A stretch of DNA of 64,000 nt from Thiomonas sp. FB-Cd (GTDB lineage: Bacteria; Pseudomonadota; Gammaproteobacteria; Burkholderiales; Burkholderiaceae_C), in NCBI RefSeq assembly GCF_000733775.1, contig NZ_JPOE01000005.1, forward strand, positions 558,001 to 622,000. The letters are read 5' to 3'. Position numbers and translations under genes: made by a program. The notes under the pieces were generated by a model, which searched no databases, was not told where the DNA came from, and saw nothing but the letters and a program-made list of their open reading frames with translations. Below, one piece after another: positions 63,733 to 64,000 of this stretch (position 1 is its first letter; each line of letters opens with the position of its first letter).

Positions 63733-64000
63733 TCAACCCAGTCGCTGCTTGATGAGCTTACCCATTTCCGAAGGATTGCGCGTCACGGTGAAGCCGCAAG
63801 CATCCATCACTTCGAGCTTGGCTTCGGCCGTATCGGCACCGCCGGAAATGAGCGCTCCGGCATGGCCCATGCGCTTGCCCGGTGGCGCGGTGACGCCCGC
63901 GATGAATCCGACGATGGGCTTGCGCATATGCTCCTTGGCCCATCGTGCGGCTTCGGCCTCGTCCGGTCCTCCGATCTCGCCGATCATGATCACGCCATCG
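63733..64000 (-). CDS. sucD: Succinyl-CoA synthetase alpha subunit, C-terminal part (cut by window edge)
   Basis: The last 88 residues are in the window; the frame stays open to base 64000. VIMIGEIGGPDEAEAARW, PIVGFIAGVTAPPGKRMGHAGALISGG (containing the phosphohistidine) and the C-terminal MGKLIKQRLG are diagnostic. It ligates succinate and CoA with a nucleoside triphosphate in the TCA cycle. The rest of sucD, and probably sucC, lies beyond the window. Confidence 0.97.
   Translation of the reverse strand, partial: DGVIMIGEIGGPDEAEAARWAKEHMRKPIVGFIAGVTAPPGKRMGHAGALISGGADTAEAKLEVMDACGFTVTRNPSEMGKLIKQRLG

Overview
The window looks like chromosomal DNA of a GC-rich betaproteobacterium of the order Burkholderiales, most likely close to Thiomonas. 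The evidence is gene order plus gene content. The arrangement sspB-sspA-petC-petB-petA, the long his-tat cluster preceded by murA and the mla genes, and sucD next to a TerC gene are all typical of Burkholderiales. A tsdB-tsdA pair for thiosulfate oxidation to tetrathionate points to a sulfur oxidiser. The genus is an inference; the order is fairly secure.

Layout. Positions 1-7733 are an accessory stretch ending at the 3' end of a tRNA-Thr gene. It holds the tail of a DDE transposase, tsdBA, a FUSC membrane protein, two unrelated TnpB-only (IS200/IS605-type) elements, a decayed wrbA and yaeQ. From 7864 to 11938 lie sspB, sspA and the cytochrome bc1 operon petABC. mscL, pdxA, a Nif3-like gene and a DegS/HtrA-type protease follow. 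From 32285 down to 15740 nearly every gene is on the minus strand with short gaps or start/stop overlaps: mlaFEDACB, an ABC exporter pair, a BolA-like gene, murA, hisGDCBHAFIE, a HIT gene and tatABC. This is about 16.5 kb of envelope and histidine genes, with an intrinsic terminator between tatA and tatB.

Positions 32495-39135 are again patchy: a methyltransferase, a Crp/Fnr-like regulator and an H-NS-like gene sit among three deleted TnpB-type elements, beside the three-gene proton-translocating transhydrogenase (pntAa, pntAb, pntB). A nudix gene and mnmA follow. Positions 40858-48746 hold a CsoR/FrmR-family regulator with an unusual cysteine pattern, a YgaP-like small membrane protein and an RND-MFP-TolC efflux set. 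Two tandem ATACT-N6-AGTAT palindromes lie ahead of that efflux operon, and a thioredoxin-fold gene precedes them. Positions 48796-54616 carry a lipoprotein and the regulatory PTS genes (EIIA, HPr, EI), with a CpxP/Spy-like protein and a two-component system inserted between HPr and EI. Then come a frameshifted BepA-like protease with a Tat-type signal, a PglL-like ligase, azlCD, pyruvate kinase, an FHA protein, a PP2C phosphatase, TerC and the end of sucD.

The most interesting signals are two. First, a family of TnpB elements has one intact copy whose right end abuts the FUSC start codon and supplies its ribosome binding site, plus two short derivatives that keep the ends and the guide-RNA-like right end. 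Second, the efflux cluster has tandem operators and a sensor lacking the usual metal ligands, which in a sulfur oxidiser suggests persulfide- or thiol-responsive control. Both interpretations are inferences.
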